64,000 nucleotides of DNA from Nocardioides cynanchi (GTDB lineage Bacteria > Actinomycetota > Actinomycetes > Propionibacteriales > Nocardioidaceae), in contig NZ_CP044344.1 in NCBI RefSeq assembly GCF_008761635.1, positions 372,001 through 436,000 of the forward strand, given 5' to 3'. Every line of letters starts with the position of its first letter. Within the stretch, counting starts at the first letter, position 1. Both the position numbers and the translations under genes were made by a program. The notes under the pieces are model-generated. The model saw nothing but the letters and a program-made list of their open reading frames with translations, had not been told where the DNA came from and did not search any database. Shown here in pieces: positions 8,315 to 16,984 of this stretch.

Positions 8315-9016
8315 ATGAGGCTGCTCGGCGTCCTCGGCGGCATGAGCTGGACCAGCACCGAGGCCTACTACCGGCTGCTCAACCTCGGCGTCGGCGAGCG
8401 CCTCGGGGGTCTGCACTCGGCGCGGATCGTCCTGCACAGCGTCGACTTCGACGAGATCGCGGTCCGGCAGCACGCCGGCGACTGGGAGGGTACGGCGCAG
8501 GTGCTGGCCGAGGCCGCTGCCGGGCTGGCCGCGGCCGGTGCCGACGGTCTGCTGCTCGCGACGAACACGATGCACAAGGTGGCCGACGTGGTGCAGGAGG
8601 CGTCCGGGCTCGAGCTGCTGCACATCGCCGACGCCACCGCTGCCGCGATCTCGGCGCGGGGGCTGACCCGGGTCGGGCTGCTGGCCACCGCCTTCACCAT
8701 GGAGGAGACGTTCTACGTCGAACGCCTGGCCCGGCACGGCATCGAGGCGCTGGTGCCTGACCCGGTCGGGCGGGCCGACGTGCACCGGGTCATCTACGAC
8801 GAGCTGGTGCGCGACGTCGTACGACCGGAGTCGCGGGAGCGCTACCGCGAGGTGATGGCCGACCTGGTCGGCCGTGGCGCCGAGGGGATGATCCTGGGCT
8901 GCACCGAGGTGGGGCTGCTGGTCGGCCCGGACGACACGACCGTGCCGACGTTCGACACCTGTCGCCTGCACGCGGCTGCGGCCGTCGACTGGATGCTGGC
9001 CGAGACCTCAGCCTGA
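8315..9016 (+). CDS. Aspartate/glutamate-family amino-acid racemase (YgeA-like, Thr/Cys pair)
   Basis: A 233-residue cofactor-independent racemase. It opens with the family motif LLGVLGGMSWTSTEAYYRLLN. The first catalytic position, normally CNT, reads ATNTMHK here (Thr in place of Cys), while the second is GCTEVGLL with Cys. A Thr/Cys pair is known from Escherichia coli YgeA, a broad-specificity racemase, so a similar role in making D-amino acids is likely. The ATG at 8315 directly precedes the motif; an upstream promoter was not clear. It was inserted between nusA and ylxR-infB. Its 3' end overlaps the convergent GH16-like gene by 9 bases. The substrate is not determined. Confidence 0.85.
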   Translation: MRLLGVLGGMSWTSTEAYYRLLNLGVGERLGGLHSARIVLHSVDFDEIAVRQHAGDWEGTAQVLAEAAAGLAAAGADGLLLATNTMHKVADVVQEASGLELLHIADATAAAISARGLTRVGLLATAFTMEETFYVERLARHGIEALVPDPVGRADVHRVIYDELVRDVVRPESRERYREVMADLVGRGAEGMILGCTEVGLLVGPDDTTVPTFDTCRLHAAAAVDWMLAETSA

Positions 9017-9757
9017 CTCGCCACCGATCCAGTCCACCTCGAGGGCCGGCACCGACGCGACGCCCGGCCAGTCGGGGAAGTCGAAGACCGCGACCATCAC
9101 CTGGAGCGGGTACGTCGGGGGGTTGCGGCAGGTGCGGACCAGCTCGCCGTCGACGGAGAACTCCGCGACCTGCTCGTCCCAGCGCACGGCGTACTCGTGC
9201 CACTGGCCGACGTCGACGGGCAGGCGCGGCGCCTCGAAGTCGTGCACCAGCCGTGGGTCGTTGAGCCGCTTGATGCCCATGCCGACCTGTGCCGACCGAC
9301 GCGGCTCGCGGTCCTTGCCGAAGACCTCGACCAGGCACAGCTCGCCGGAGTCCTCCGGGGACTCCTCGAAGCCACTGAGCCAGACCGCCGCCATCGACCG
9401 GTCCGAGAGCTCCATCCGGCAGACCACGGCCAGGGACCCGCTCCGCGGCAGCCAGCCCTCGAGGCGCGGCTGCTCCTCGCGGACCTGCTGCGTCTCGAGG
9501 AACCGCTGCCCACCGACCGGGCTGCCCACCGGGCCGGAGTGTGCTCCCGAGGCGATGCCCGAGACGCGAAGCGGGGTCGGGTGCAGGTCGGGGCACCACA
9601 ACGGCTGGTCGGGAGGGATCCACAGGCGCAGCCGGCCGCCCGCGACCCGGTGCCGGGCCCGCGTCGCCGCCCGGGAGCTCCAGTGCGGGAGGTAGTGGGG
9701 GTCCCACACGCCCGGATCGAGCTCCGTGCCGTCGAAGTCGTCCCGGAAGGGGCCCAT
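9008..9757 (-). CDS. GH16-like concanavalin-fold protein, cytoplasmic, with altered catalytic motif
   Basis: A 249-residue protein resembling family 16 glycoside hydrolases / LamG folds. It shows FRDDFDGTELDPGVWDPHYLPHW at the N-terminus, GRLRLWIPPDQP, and WHEYAVRWDEQVAEFSVDGE typical of the concanavalin sandwich. The catalytic segment reads GELCLVEVFG. In GH16 the usual order is E-x-D-x-x-E, so both Glu positions are kept but the middle Asp is Cys. No signal peptide is present, which is odd for a polysaccharide hydrolase. The start ATG at 9757 sits seven bases after a TAGGGT box. Its end overlaps the convergent racemase gene. It may be a binding protein or a modified transglycosylase; the function is unknown. 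Confidence 0.7.
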   Translation of the reverse strand: MGPFRDDFDGTELDPGVWDPHYLPHWSSRAATRARHRVAGGRLRLWIPPDQPLWCPDLHPTPLRVSGIASGAHSGPVGSPVGGQRFLETQQVREEQPRLEGWLPRSGSLAVVCRMELSDRSMAAVWLSGFEESPEDSGELCLVEVFGKDREPRRSAQVGMGIKRLNDPRLVHDFEAPRLPVDVGQWHEYAVRWDEQVAEFSVDGELVRTCRNPPTYPLQVMVAVFDFPDWPGVASVPALEVDWIGGESG

Positions 9758-9764
9758 GGGCGAG

Positions 9765-9770
9765 ACCCTA
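9765..9770 (-). promoter_or_regulatory. Candidate leaderless -10 box of the GH16-like gene
   Basis: Minus-strand TAGGGT, seven bases before the ATG at 9757. It lies back to back with the ylxR promoter. Confidence 0.55.
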
Positions 9771-9826
9771 GGGGCAGCACCGGGGCGCCGCCACCAGCCG
9801 GTTCGGGGAATAGCCGTGCGGCGCGG

Positions 9827-9832
9827 TAGGGT
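9827..9832 (+). promoter_or_regulatory. Candidate near-leaderless -10 box of ylxR-infB
   Basis: TAGGGT followed by eight bases and the GTG at 9841. It gives ylxR-infB a promoter separate from rimP-nusA. Confidence 0.5.
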
Positions 9833-9840
9833 TCTGCCCA

Positions 9841-10161
9841 GTGGTTCGCGCAACGATTCCTCCTGCCGTCACGGCCCCCAGTGGTCCGGTCCGCACGTGC
9901 ATCGGGTGTCGGGAGCGGGCCGCGAAGAGCGAGTTGTTGCGGGTGACCGCCGGCTCGGATGCCTCCGGCCGACCAGCCGTGGTGCCCGATCCAGCAGCCA
10001 CCCGGCCCGGACGAGGGGCGCATCTGCACCCCACGACCGTGTGTTACGACCTCGCCGTACGTCGTCGAGCTTTCGGCAGGGCCCTCCGGGCCACCGTCGG
10101 GTTGGACAGCGCACCGGTGGCGTCGTACCTCGCCTCGCTGGACACACCAACCGACCGATGA
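9841..10161 (+). CDS. ylxR: YlxR family RNA-binding/regulatory protein (DUF448)
   Basis: A 106-residue basic protein of the YlxR family, usually encoded between nusA and infB. The signature VRTCIGCRERAAKSELLRV lies at residues about 17-35, and the conserved GRGAHLHP loop, ending in a basic RRRAFGRALR helix, follows. Known members bind RNA, and in some bacteria affect expression of many genes or RNase P. It begins with GTG at 9841 behind a TAGGGT box. infB follows after 137 bases. Confidence 0.9.
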   Translation: MVRATIPPAVTAPSGPVRTCIGCRERAAKSELLRVTAGSDASGRPAVVPDPAATRPGRGAHLHPTTVCYDLAVRRRAFGRALRATVGLDSAPVASYLASLDTPTDR

Positions 10162-10298
10162 CCGACTGATCAGGACTGGAGCATCAGCTCATGAGCACTC
10201 GATGAGTAACTCCCGATGAGTTTGCAACACCCACCAACGGTCTGAGATCCACCCCCGGACATCCCCGGGGAAGCGGGTCTGGGGCCAGAAGGAGAAAC
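10162..10298 (+). other. infB leader region with small hairpins
   Basis: A 137-base leader between ylxR and infB. It holds repeated GATGAGT elements flanked by ACTC (10197-10231), a CCCCGG/CCGGGG hairpin near 10255-10275, and an AGAAGGAGAAAC ribosome binding site before the GTG at 10299. No known riboswitch is recognised. Confidence 0.4.
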
Positions 10299-13070
10299 GT
10301 GGCCAAGACCCGAGTACACGAGCTCGCCAAAGAGTTCGGTGTCGAGAGCAAGTTCGTTCTCGAGAAGTTCAAGGAGATGGGGGAGTTCGTCAAGTCGGCG
10401 AGCTCCACTGTCGAGCTGCCCGCCGAGATGCGCTTCCGCAAGGAGTACGGCGACGGCCTGAAGGCCCAGCAGGCCAAGGCCGCGCCTCCCGCGAAGCCCG
10501 CCGAGGCCCCCGCAGCCACCACGACGCCGACCACGTCCGAGGCGCCCGCCGCGTCGGTCGACGGCGCCCAGGTCGCGCAGACCGCGGCCGAGTCCGCCCC
10601 GGCGCCCGCCGCCGGTGGCCCGAAGCCCGGCCCGAAGGCGGCCCCCGCCCCGGCCGAGCCCGAGGCGCCTGCGGCGTCCTCCGAGGCCGAGACCCCGACC
10701 GCGCCGGCACCCCGCCCGGCCGCCCGCCCCGGCGCCCCGCGCCCGGGCAACAACCCGTTCGCGTCCAGCCAGGGCATGGGCCGACGCCCCGCCCCCGCAC
10801 CGCGCGAGACCGAGGACGACGACACCCGTGCTCCGCGTCCGCCGGCTGCCGGCGGACGGCCCGGGATGCCGCGCCCCAACCCGGCGATGATGAACCGCTC
10901 TCCCGGCGCGTTCGGGACCGGCCCCGGTGGCCGTGGCCCGGCCGGTGCCGGTGGTCCGGGTCGTCCCGGTGCTCCCGGCCGCGGTGCCCCCGCTCGTGGC
11001 GGTGCTCCCGCTCGTGGCGGTGCCCCCGGCCGTGGTGGCCCGGGCGCCGGCGCTCCGGCCGGTGCCGGTGCTCCCGGCCGCAGTGGTCCCGGCTTCGGCG
11101 GTGGCCCCGGTGGTGGCCGCGGTCGCCCCGGTCAGCGTGGACAGACCCAGGGCGCCTTCGGTCGCCCGGGCGGGCCGTCGCGCCGTGGTCGCAAGTCGAA
11201 GCGGGCTCGTCGTCAAGAGTTCGAGCAGATGGAGGCCCCGACGATCGGCGGCGTGCGTGTCCGCAAGGGCAACGGCGAGACCGTTCGCCTGGCCCGCGGC
11301 GCCTCGCTGACCGACTTCGCCGAGAAGATCAACGTCGACGCCGCGTCACTGGTGCAGATGCTCTTCTCGCTCGGCGAGATGGTCACCGCGACCGAGTCGG
11401 TCAACGACGAGACGCTCGAGCTGATCGGCGAGGAGCTGAACTACGTCGTCCAGGTCGTCTCGCCCGAGGACGAGGACCGCGAGCTCCTGGAGGGCTTCGA
11501 CCTCGAGTTCGGTGCCGACGAGGGTGACGAGGACGACCTGGTCGTCCGCCCTCCGGTCGTGACCGTGATGGGTCACGTCGACCACGGCAAGACCAAGCTC
11601 CTCGACGCCCTCCGCTCGGCCAACGTCGTCGACAAGGAGGCCGGTGGGATCACCCAGCACATCGGTGCCTACCAGGTCGAGACCGAGGTCGAGGGCAACG
11701 AGCGCTGGATCACCTTCCTCGACACCCCGGGTCACGAGGCGTTCACCGCCATGCGTGCGCGTGGTTCGCAGTCGTCGGACATCGCGGTCCTCGTGGTCGC
11801 CGCCGACGACGGCGTGATGCCGCAGACGGTGGAGGCGCTCAACCACGCCCGCGCCGCCGGCGTGCCGATCGTGGTCGCGGTGAACAAGATCGACAAGGAG
11901 GACGCCGACCCCACCAAGGTGCGTGGCCAGCTCAGCGAGTACGGCCTCGTCCCCGAGGAGTACGGCGGCGACTCGATGTTCGTCGACGTGTCGGCCAAGT
12001 CCGAGCTCAACCTCGACAAGCTGCTCGAGGCGATCGTGCTGACCGCCGACGCGGCACTGGACCTGCGGGCCAACCCCACGCAGGACGCCCAGGGCCTCGT
12101 GGTCGAGGCACACCTCGACCGCGGTCGTGGTCCGGTGGCGACCGTGCTGGTCCAGCGCGGCACGCTGCGGGTCGGCGACTCGATCGTGGCCGGTCCGGCC
12201 CACGGCCGGGTCCGGGCGCTGCTCGACGAGCACGGCACGGCGATGGACGAGATCTTCCCGGGTCAGCCCGCGATGGTGCTCGGCCTCTCGGCCGTGCCCG
12301 GTGCGGGTCAGAACTTCCTGGTCGTCGAGGACGACCGGATGGCCCGTCAGATCGCCGAGAAGCGTGAGGCTCGCGAGCGCGCCGCCATGCAGGCCCAGCG
12401 CCGCGTGCGTCGTACCCTCGAGGACTTCATGGCCTCCATGGAGAAGGGCGAGAGCCAGGAGCTCAACCTGATCCTCAAGGGCGACGTGTCCGGTTCGGTC
12501 GAGGCCCTCGAGGACTCGCTGGCCAAGATCGACGTCGGCGACGAGGTGTCGCTGCGCGTCATCGACCGCGGGGTCGGTGCGATCACGGAGACCAACGTCA
12601 TGCTGGCGGCGGCCTCCGATGCGATCATCATCGGCTTCAACGTGCGGCCGCAGGGCAAGGCGACCGAGCTGGCGGACAAGGAAGGCGTCGAGATCCGCTA
12701 CTACTCGGTCATCTACAACGCGATCGAGGAGATCGAGGCGGCCCTCAAGGGCATGCTCAAGCCGGAGTTCGAGGAGTCGACCCTGGGGCAGGCGGAGATC
12801 CGTGCGATCTTCCGCTCCTCGCGGCTCGGCAACATCGCCGGCTGCATGGTCACCAGCGGTGTCATCCGGCGCAACGCCAAGGTGCGCCTGATCCGCGACG
12901 GTGCGGTCGTGGCCGACAACCTCGACCTGGCCTCGCTGAAGCGGGAGAAGGACGACGCCTCCGAGGTCCGCGAGGGCTTCGAGTGTGGTCTGGTGCTGCG
13001 CAACTACCAGGACATCAAGGAGGGCGACGTCGTGGAGGCCTTCGAGATGAAGGAGATCCCGCGCGCCTGA
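10299..13070 (+). CDS. infB: Translation initiation factor IF-2
   Basis: GTPase that places initiator fMet-tRNA on the 30S subunit and promotes subunit joining. It has 923 residues. An IF2_N domain ([20 protein letters not shown]) lies at residues 5-50. A long Ala/Pro/Gly-rich linker reaches to about residue 300 and contains tandem [10 protein letters not shown] units, and a second IF2_N-like domain lies at about 325-390. G1 is GHVDHGKT near 424, G3 DTPGHEAF, and G4 NKID. Domains II-IV follow and end with [14 protein letters not shown] hairpin terminator follows 14 bases after the stop. The linker's composition makes the gene locally repetitive at 10920-11110. Confidence 0.97.
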   Translation: MAKTRVHELAKEFGVESKFVLEKFKEMGEFVKSASSTVELPAEMRFRKEYGDGLKAQQAKAAPPAKPAEAPAATTTPTTSEAPAASVDGAQVAQTAAESAPAPAAGGPKPGPKAAPAPAEPEAPAASSEAETPTAPAPRPAARPGAPRPGNNPFASSQGMGRRPAPAPRETEDDDTRAPRPPAAGGRPGMPRPNPAMMNRSPGAFGTGPGGRGPAGAGGPGRPGAPGRGAPARGGAPARGGAPGRGGPGAGAPAGAGAPGRSGPGFGGGPGGGRGRPGQRGQTQGAFGRPGGPSRRGRKSKRARRQEFEQMEAPTIGGVRVRKGNGETVRLARGASLTDFAEKINVDAASLVQMLFSLGEMVTATESVNDETLELIGEELNYVVQVVSPEDEDRELLEGFDLEFGADEGDEDDLVVRPPVVTVMGHVDHGKTKLLDALRSANVVDKEAGGITQHIGAYQVETEVEGNERWITFLDTPGHEAFTAMRARGSQSSDIAVLVVAADDGVMPQTVEALNHARAAGVPIVVAVNKIDKEDADPTKVRGQLSEYGLVPEEYGGDSMFVDVSAKSELNLDKLLEAIVLTADAALDLRANPTQDAQGLVVEAHLDRGRGPVATVLVQRGTLRVGDSIVAGPAHGRVRALLDEHGTAMDEIFPGQPAMVLGLSAVPGAGQNFLVVEDDRMARQIAEKREARERAAMQAQRRVRRTLEDFMASMEKGESQELNLILKGDVSGSVEALEDSLAKIDVGDEVSLRVIDRGVGAITETNVMLAAASDAIIIGFNVRPQGKATELADKEGVEIRYYSVIYNAIEEIEAALKGMLKPEFEESTLGQAEIRAIFRSSRLGNIAGCMVTSGVIRRNAKVRLIRDGAVVADNLDLASLKREKDDASEVREGFECGLVLRNYQDIKEGDVVEAFEMKEIPRA

Positions 13071-13084
13071 CGTCCCTGGGTGTT

Positions 13085-13116
13085 CGCCCCCGATCCGCTC
13101 ACGCGGGTCGGGGGCG
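13085..13116 (+). terminator. Intrinsic terminator of infB
   Basis: A 14-bp stem (13085-13098 with 13103-13116, one G-T pair) with a four-base loop TCAC, followed by TTCC. It starts 14 bases after the infB stop and lies before the convergent serine hydrolase gene. Confidence 0.8.
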
Positions 13117-13141
13117 TTCCCGTTGTGCGGTGGGGACGACG

Positions 13142-14149
13142 TCAGCCGACGAGGGCCCGGTTCAGCAGGCTGACGATCGGCCAGGCGCCGTCGGACCAGT
13201 TCGAGAGCACGGTCCAGGTGTCGCCGGAGACGGGGTCGTGGTGGCTGAGCATGGAGACGCCGGCGTCGTAGCCCTCGAGCCAGACGGACTCGCCGGTCTC
13301 GTGCAGGTGCAGACCGAGCCCGTAGCGCTCGTGCTCCTCGGGCCAGTCGCTGCGGGGCCTGGTCATCTGGGCGACCCGCTCGAGGGGGAGGATCCGGCCC
13401 GCGAACAGGGCGGCCCACAGCGCGTGGAGGTCCGCGGCCGTCGTGTAGGCCCCGCCGTCCCCGCTGCCCAGGACCGGTAGGTGCAGCACGTTCGTCCGCA
13501 GCCCGTCGCGGCCCAGGTAGTGCCGCGCGGCCCGACCGGGCAGCTCGTCGGAGCGCAGGAAGGCGGTGTCGGCCAGCCCGGCCGGCTCCCACACCAGCGT
13601 CCGGACCAGGTCGTGGAAGCCGACCGCAGCCGCGCGCTCAGCGATCAGGGCGAGCACGACGTACCCACCGTTGCAGTAGGCGAAGCGGGCGTCTGCTGCG
13701 AACGCCGTCGGGTGTCCGTCCAGCACCGCGAGGTACTGCTCGGTGGTCTCCAGCTCGTGCACCGGGACCCGCAGCACGTAGTCGGTGATGTGGTTCCCCG
13801 CGACCCCCTCGTCGAGGTAGTCACCGATCCCGGAGCGATGGGCCAGCAGGTGCTCGACGGTCACGTCGTCGGCGATCAGCGGCAGGTCGTCGCCGAGCAC
13901 CGACCGCGCGGTGGTCGACAGCTCCAGGGTGCCGCGCTCGACCAGCGCCATCACGGCCAGCGCCGTGAACCCCTTGGTCCCGCTCGCCGTCGCGAACGGG
14001 GTGTCCACGGTGTTCGCGATCTCGTGCGCCCGGTCCGCGAAACCGTAGGCGCGGGCCAGCTCGGTGGTCCCGGCCCGGTCGACGCGGATGACCCCGGTGA
14101 ACCCGCAGCGGGCGACCTCGGCGTCCAGCACATCGTCGAGCGAAGGCAT
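13142..14149 (-). CDS. Serine beta-lactamase-like hydrolase (class C / esterase fold)
   Basis: A 335-residue protein of the serine beta-lactamase/DD-peptidase-like family. The nucleophile motif is SGTK (in ATASGTKGFTALAV, about residue 57), the second motif is YCN (in FAYCNGGYVV), and the third region is near the C-terminal YDAGVSM segment in place of a clear KTG. There is no signal peptide, so it is probably a cytoplasmic esterase, peptidase or lactamase relative, not a resistance enzyme. The start ATG at 14149 follows a TAGGTT box by seven bases. It sits between infB and rbfA, interrupting the usual order, and is divergent from rbfA with adjacent -10 boxes. Confidence 0.8.
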   Translation of the reverse strand: MPSLDDVLDAEVARCGFTGVIRVDRAGTTELARAYGFADRAHEIANTVDTPFATASGTKGFTALAVMALVERGTLELSTTARSVLGDDLPLIADDVTVEHLLAHRSGIGDYLDEGVAGNHITDYVLRVPVHELETTEQYLAVLDGHPTAFAADARFAYCNGGYVVLALIAERAAAVGFHDLVRTLVWEPAGLADTAFLRSDELPGRAARHYLGRDGLRTNVLHLPVLGSGDGGAYTTAADLHALWAALFAGRILPLERVAQMTRPRSDWPEEHERYGLGLHLHETGESVWLEGYDAGVSMLSHHDPVSGDTWTVLSNWSDGAWPIVSLLNRALVG

Positions 14150-14156
14150 GGTCGCC

Positions 14157-14162
14157 AACCTA
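14157..14162 (-). promoter_or_regulatory. Candidate leaderless -10 box of the serine hydrolase gene
   Basis: Minus-strand TAGGTT, seven bases before the ATG at 14149. Confidence 0.5.
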
Positions 14163-14188
14163 GTGGGCGCCGGGACGGTGCGGAGAAG

Positions 14189-14194
14189 TAGGTT
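14189..14194 (+). promoter_or_regulatory. Candidate leaderless -10 box of rbfA-truB
   Basis: TAGGTT followed by six bases and ATG at 14201. It lies only 26 bases from the divergent serine-hydrolase box. Confidence 0.55.
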
Positions 14195-14200
14195 TGCCCC

Positions 14201-14680
14201 ATGGCCAACCCACGCGTCCGCAAAGTCGCCGACCGGATCCAGGTGATCGTGGCCGAGATGCTCGAGCGACGGATCAAGGACCCCCGGGTCGGGTTCGTCA
14301 CGATCACCGACGTCCGGGTCACCGGTGACACCCAGCAGGCCACCGTCTTCTACACGGTGCTCGGCGCCGAGACCGACCTGGCCAGCACCGCGGCGGCGCT
14401 GGAGTCGGCCAAGGGGCTGCTGCGCTCCGAGGTCGCCAAGCAGCTCGGGATGCGGCACTCGCCGAGCCTGACGTTCGTCCCCGACGTCGTGCCCGAGAAC
14501 GCGCGCCAGATCGACGAGGTGCTGGCCCGGGCCAAGGCCCTCGACGCGGAGGCCGCGGCGCAGCGTGGCGCGTCGTACGCCGGTGAGCCCGACCCTTACA
14601 AGAAGCCGCGCGAGGACGACGCCGCGGAGCCCTCGGGCGAGGGCGCGGGTGCCGTTCCGGCGGCCGAGCCCGATGCCTGA
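14201..14680 (+). CDS. rbfA: Ribosome-binding factor A
   Basis: 30S maturation factor that binds near the 5' end of 16S rRNA. It has 159 residues. The KH-like core starts [21 protein letters not shown] and includes [17 protein letters not shown] and [14 protein letters not shown], all RbfA hallmarks. An Ala/Glu-rich disordered tail extends from about residue 120, as in other actinobacteria. A leaderless promoter fixes the start. The last 8 bases overlap the truB start, so the two are one operon. Confidence 0.96.
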   Translation: MANPRVRKVADRIQVIVAEMLERRIKDPRVGFVTITDVRVTGDTQQATVFYTVLGAETDLASTAAALESAKGLLRSEVAKQLGMRHSPSLTFVPDVVPENARQIDEVLARAKALDAEAAAQRGASYAGEPDPYKKPREDDAAEPSGEGAGAVPAAEPDA

Positions 14681-15530
14681 GCCGGCCTCCGGGCTGCTCG
14701 TCGTCGACAAGCAGGCCGGGATGACGTCGCACGACGTCGTGGCGCGCGTACGCCGGCTGGCCGGGACCCGCAAGGTCGGCCACGCCGGCACTCTCGACCC
14801 GATGGCGACCGGAGTCCTGGTGCTCGGGCTGAACCGGGCGACCCGGCTGCTCGGCCACCTGACGCTGACCGACAAGCGCTACGTCGCCACGATCCGCCTC
14901 GGCGCAGCCACCACCACCGACGACGCGGAGGGCGAGGTGACCGCGACGGCGTCGACCGACGGGTTGACCGAGAGCTCCGTGCGCGAGGCGCTGACGGCCT
15001 TCGCCGGCGAGATCGACCAGGTGCCCAACGCGGTCTCGGCGATCAAGATCGCCGGCAAGCGCGCCTATGCCCGCGTGCGCGAGGGCGAGGTGGTCGAGAT
15101 CCCGGCGCGGCGGGTGACCGTGCACTCGCTCGAGGTGACGGCGGTCGACCTGCCCGACGTCGAGATCGCGGTGCACTGCTCCAGCGGCACCTACATCCGG
15201 GCGATCGCCCGCGACCTCGGCGAGGCGCTCGGTGTCGGTGGCCACCTCACCGCCCTGCGCCGGACCGCGGTCGGGCCGTTCGGCATCGACTCGGCCCGGA
15301 CGCTCGACGACCTCGAGGCCTCCTTCACGATCACCCCGATCTCCGATGCCGTGCGGGCGTGGTTCCCCGCGCACGAGCTCGATGCAGCGGGCGCCGCCGC
15401 GGTCCGTGTCGGTCGCACCCTCGACCTCTCGCTGGACGTGCTGACGGGCGTCTTCGCACCCGACGGCACGTTCCTCGCGCTCTACGAGCCGAGCGGCGAG
15501 ACCGCCCGCCCGGTGGCCGTGTTCGTCTGA
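14673..15530 (+). CDS. truB: tRNA pseudouridine-55 synthase
   Basis: Makes pseudouridine at position 55 of the T loop in most tRNAs. It has 285 residues. The N-terminal motif [17 protein letters not shown] and the catalytic Asp in [13 protein letters not shown] are clear, followed by [20 protein letters not shown] and the [13 protein letters not shown] motif. A C-terminal PUA-like domain, the actinobacterial type, runs from about residue 225. The ATG at 14673 overlaps rbfA by 8 bases. Confidence 0.96.
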   Translation: MPEPASGLLVVDKQAGMTSHDVVARVRRLAGTRKVGHAGTLDPMATGVLVLGLNRATRLLGHLTLTDKRYVATIRLGAATTTDDAEGEVTATASTDGLTESSVREALTAFAGEIDQVPNAVSAIKIAGKRAYARVREGEVVEIPARRVTVHSLEVTAVDLPDVEIAVHCSSGTYIRAIARDLGEALGVGGHLTALRRTAVGPFGIDSARTLDDLEASFTITPISDAVRAWFPAHELDAAGAAAVRVGRTLDLSLDVLTGVFAPDGTFLALYEPSGETARPVAVFV

Positions 15531-15589
15531 ACGACGGACCACCGGGGAGGGTGAGGACCCCCGCTCGCGGGCATGGCAGGGTTCGGGTG

Positions 15590-16954
15590 GTGAACGCCGT
15601 CCTCTGGCTCCGCCGCGACCTGCGTCGCCGCGACCTCCCGGCGCTGGGCGCCGCCGCCGACGTGGCCGGCGACGGCGAGGTCCACGTGCTGTTCGTGATC
15701 GACCCGGTCCTCTGGGACGGCTGCGGGCCGGCCCGGCGCGGCTGGCTGGCCGCCAGCCTGCGCGCCGCCGCGGCGTCGTACGACGGCCGGCTGACGGTGC
15801 GCGTGGGCGACCCGGTGACCAAGGTGGCCGCGTTCGCCGCAGACGTCGGCGCCGGCTCGGTGCACGTCAGCGCCGAGACCACGCCGTACGGCGCGCGGCG
15901 CGACGAGCGGGTCCGGGCCCGACTCGCCGAGCGTGGGCTCGACTGGGTCCCGACCGGCTCGCCGTACGCCGTGGGGCCGGGCCGGGTGCTGACCAAGGAC
16001 GGCACGCCGTACCGCGTCTTCACGCCCTTCTCCCGCGCCTGGCGCGAGCACGGCTGGGCCGAGCCCGCGACGGCGCCTCGCGACCTGGCGCTCGGCGACG
16101 ACCGGAGCGACGACCGGGCCGCCCGGCGGCTCGACGACGCGCTCGCCGACTGCCCGGTCGGCCTGCCGACCGCGGGGGAGGACGCCGCGCTGCGGCGCTG
16201 GCGGGCCTTTCGCGACGACCGCCTCGCGGCCTACGCCGACGGCCGCGACCGGCCCGACGTGGCGGGCACGTCCCAGCTCTCGCCGTACCTCAAGGTCGGG
16301 GCGATCCACCCGCGCACCATGCTCGCCGACCTCGCGGGATCGCGGTCGCGCGCGGCCGAGGTGTTCACCAACGAGCTCGGCTGGCGCGAGTTCTACGCCG
16401 ACGTCCTGCACAGCAACCCCGAGTCCGCCTGGCACGACCTGAGGCCCGAGCTCGGGTCCATGGCGTACGACGCCGACCCGGCGCTGGTGAGCGCGTGGCG
16501 GGAGGGCCACACCGGCTTCCCGATCGTCGACGCGGGGATGCGGCAGCTGGCCGGGAGCGGCTGGATGCACAACCGGGTGCGGATGATCACCGCCAGCTTC
16601 CTGTGCAAGGACCTCCACGCCTGGTGGGGTGCCGGCGCGTCGCACTTCCTGGCCCACCTGATCGACGGCGACGTCGCCAGCAACAACCACGGCTGGCAGT
16701 GGGTGGCCGGGACCGGCACCGACGCCTCGCCGTACTTCCGGGTCTTCAACCCCGTCACCCAGGGCAAGAAGTTCGACCCCCAGGGCGACTACGTGCGTCG
16801 CTGGGTGCCCGAGCTGGCCCATGTGGCGGGCGCGAAGGCGCACGAGCCGTGGACCGTCGACGACGGCTACCGGCACGGTTACCCCACGCCGGTGGTCGAC
16901 CACGCCGAGGAGCGCGTCGAGGCCTTGCGCCGCTACGAGGAGGCGCGTCGCTGA
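15590..16954 (+). CDS. phrB: Deoxyribodipyrimidine photolyase (cryptochrome/photolyase family)
   Basis: FAD-dependent light-driven DNA repair enzyme, 454 residues. The N-terminal antenna-binding domain begins NAVLWLRRDLRRRDLPAL. The C-terminal FAD domain carries TSQLSPYLKVGAIHPR, ELGWREFYADVL, the helix GMRQLAGSGWMHNRVRMI, NNHGWQWVAGTGTDASPYFRVFNP and KKFDPQGDYVRRWVPEL. These place it with class I CPD photolyases. Start is GTG at 15590 (or the adjacent GTG at 15587). No strong ribosome binding site was seen. It lies between truB and ribF, so it is cargo within the translation gene cluster. Confidence 0.9.
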   Translation: MNAVLWLRRDLRRRDLPALGAAADVAGDGEVHVLFVIDPVLWDGCGPARRGWLAASLRAAAASYDGRLTVRVGDPVTKVAAFAADVGAGSVHVSAETTPYGARRDERVRARLAERGLDWVPTGSPYAVGPGRVLTKDGTPYRVFTPFSRAWREHGWAEPATAPRDLALGDDRSDDRAARRLDDALADCPVGLPTAGEDAALRRWRAFRDDRLAAYADGRDRPDVAGTSQLSPYLKVGAIHPRTMLADLAGSRSRAAEVFTNELGWREFYADVLHSNPESAWHDLRPELGSMAYDADPALVSAWREGHTGFPIVDAGMRQLAGSGWMHNRVRMITASFLCKDLHAWWGAGASHFLAHLIDGDVASNNHGWQWVAGTGTDASPYFRVFNPVTQGKKFDPQGDYVRRWVPELAHVAGAKAHEPWTVDDGYRHGYPTPVVDHAEERVEALRRYEEARR

Positions 16955-16972
16955 GAGCCGCGGGGGGCTCGT

Positions 16973-16978
16973 TATCCT
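16973..16978 (+). promoter_or_regulatory. Candidate leaderless -10 box of ribF
   Basis: TATCCT followed by six bases and GTG at 16985. Confidence 0.5.
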
Positions 16979-16984
16979 CGGGCC

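Noticed and set aside
16955-16984. FMN riboswitch before ribF
   Set aside because: The gap is only 30 bases and the ribF transcript appears leaderless, so there is no room for the aptamer.
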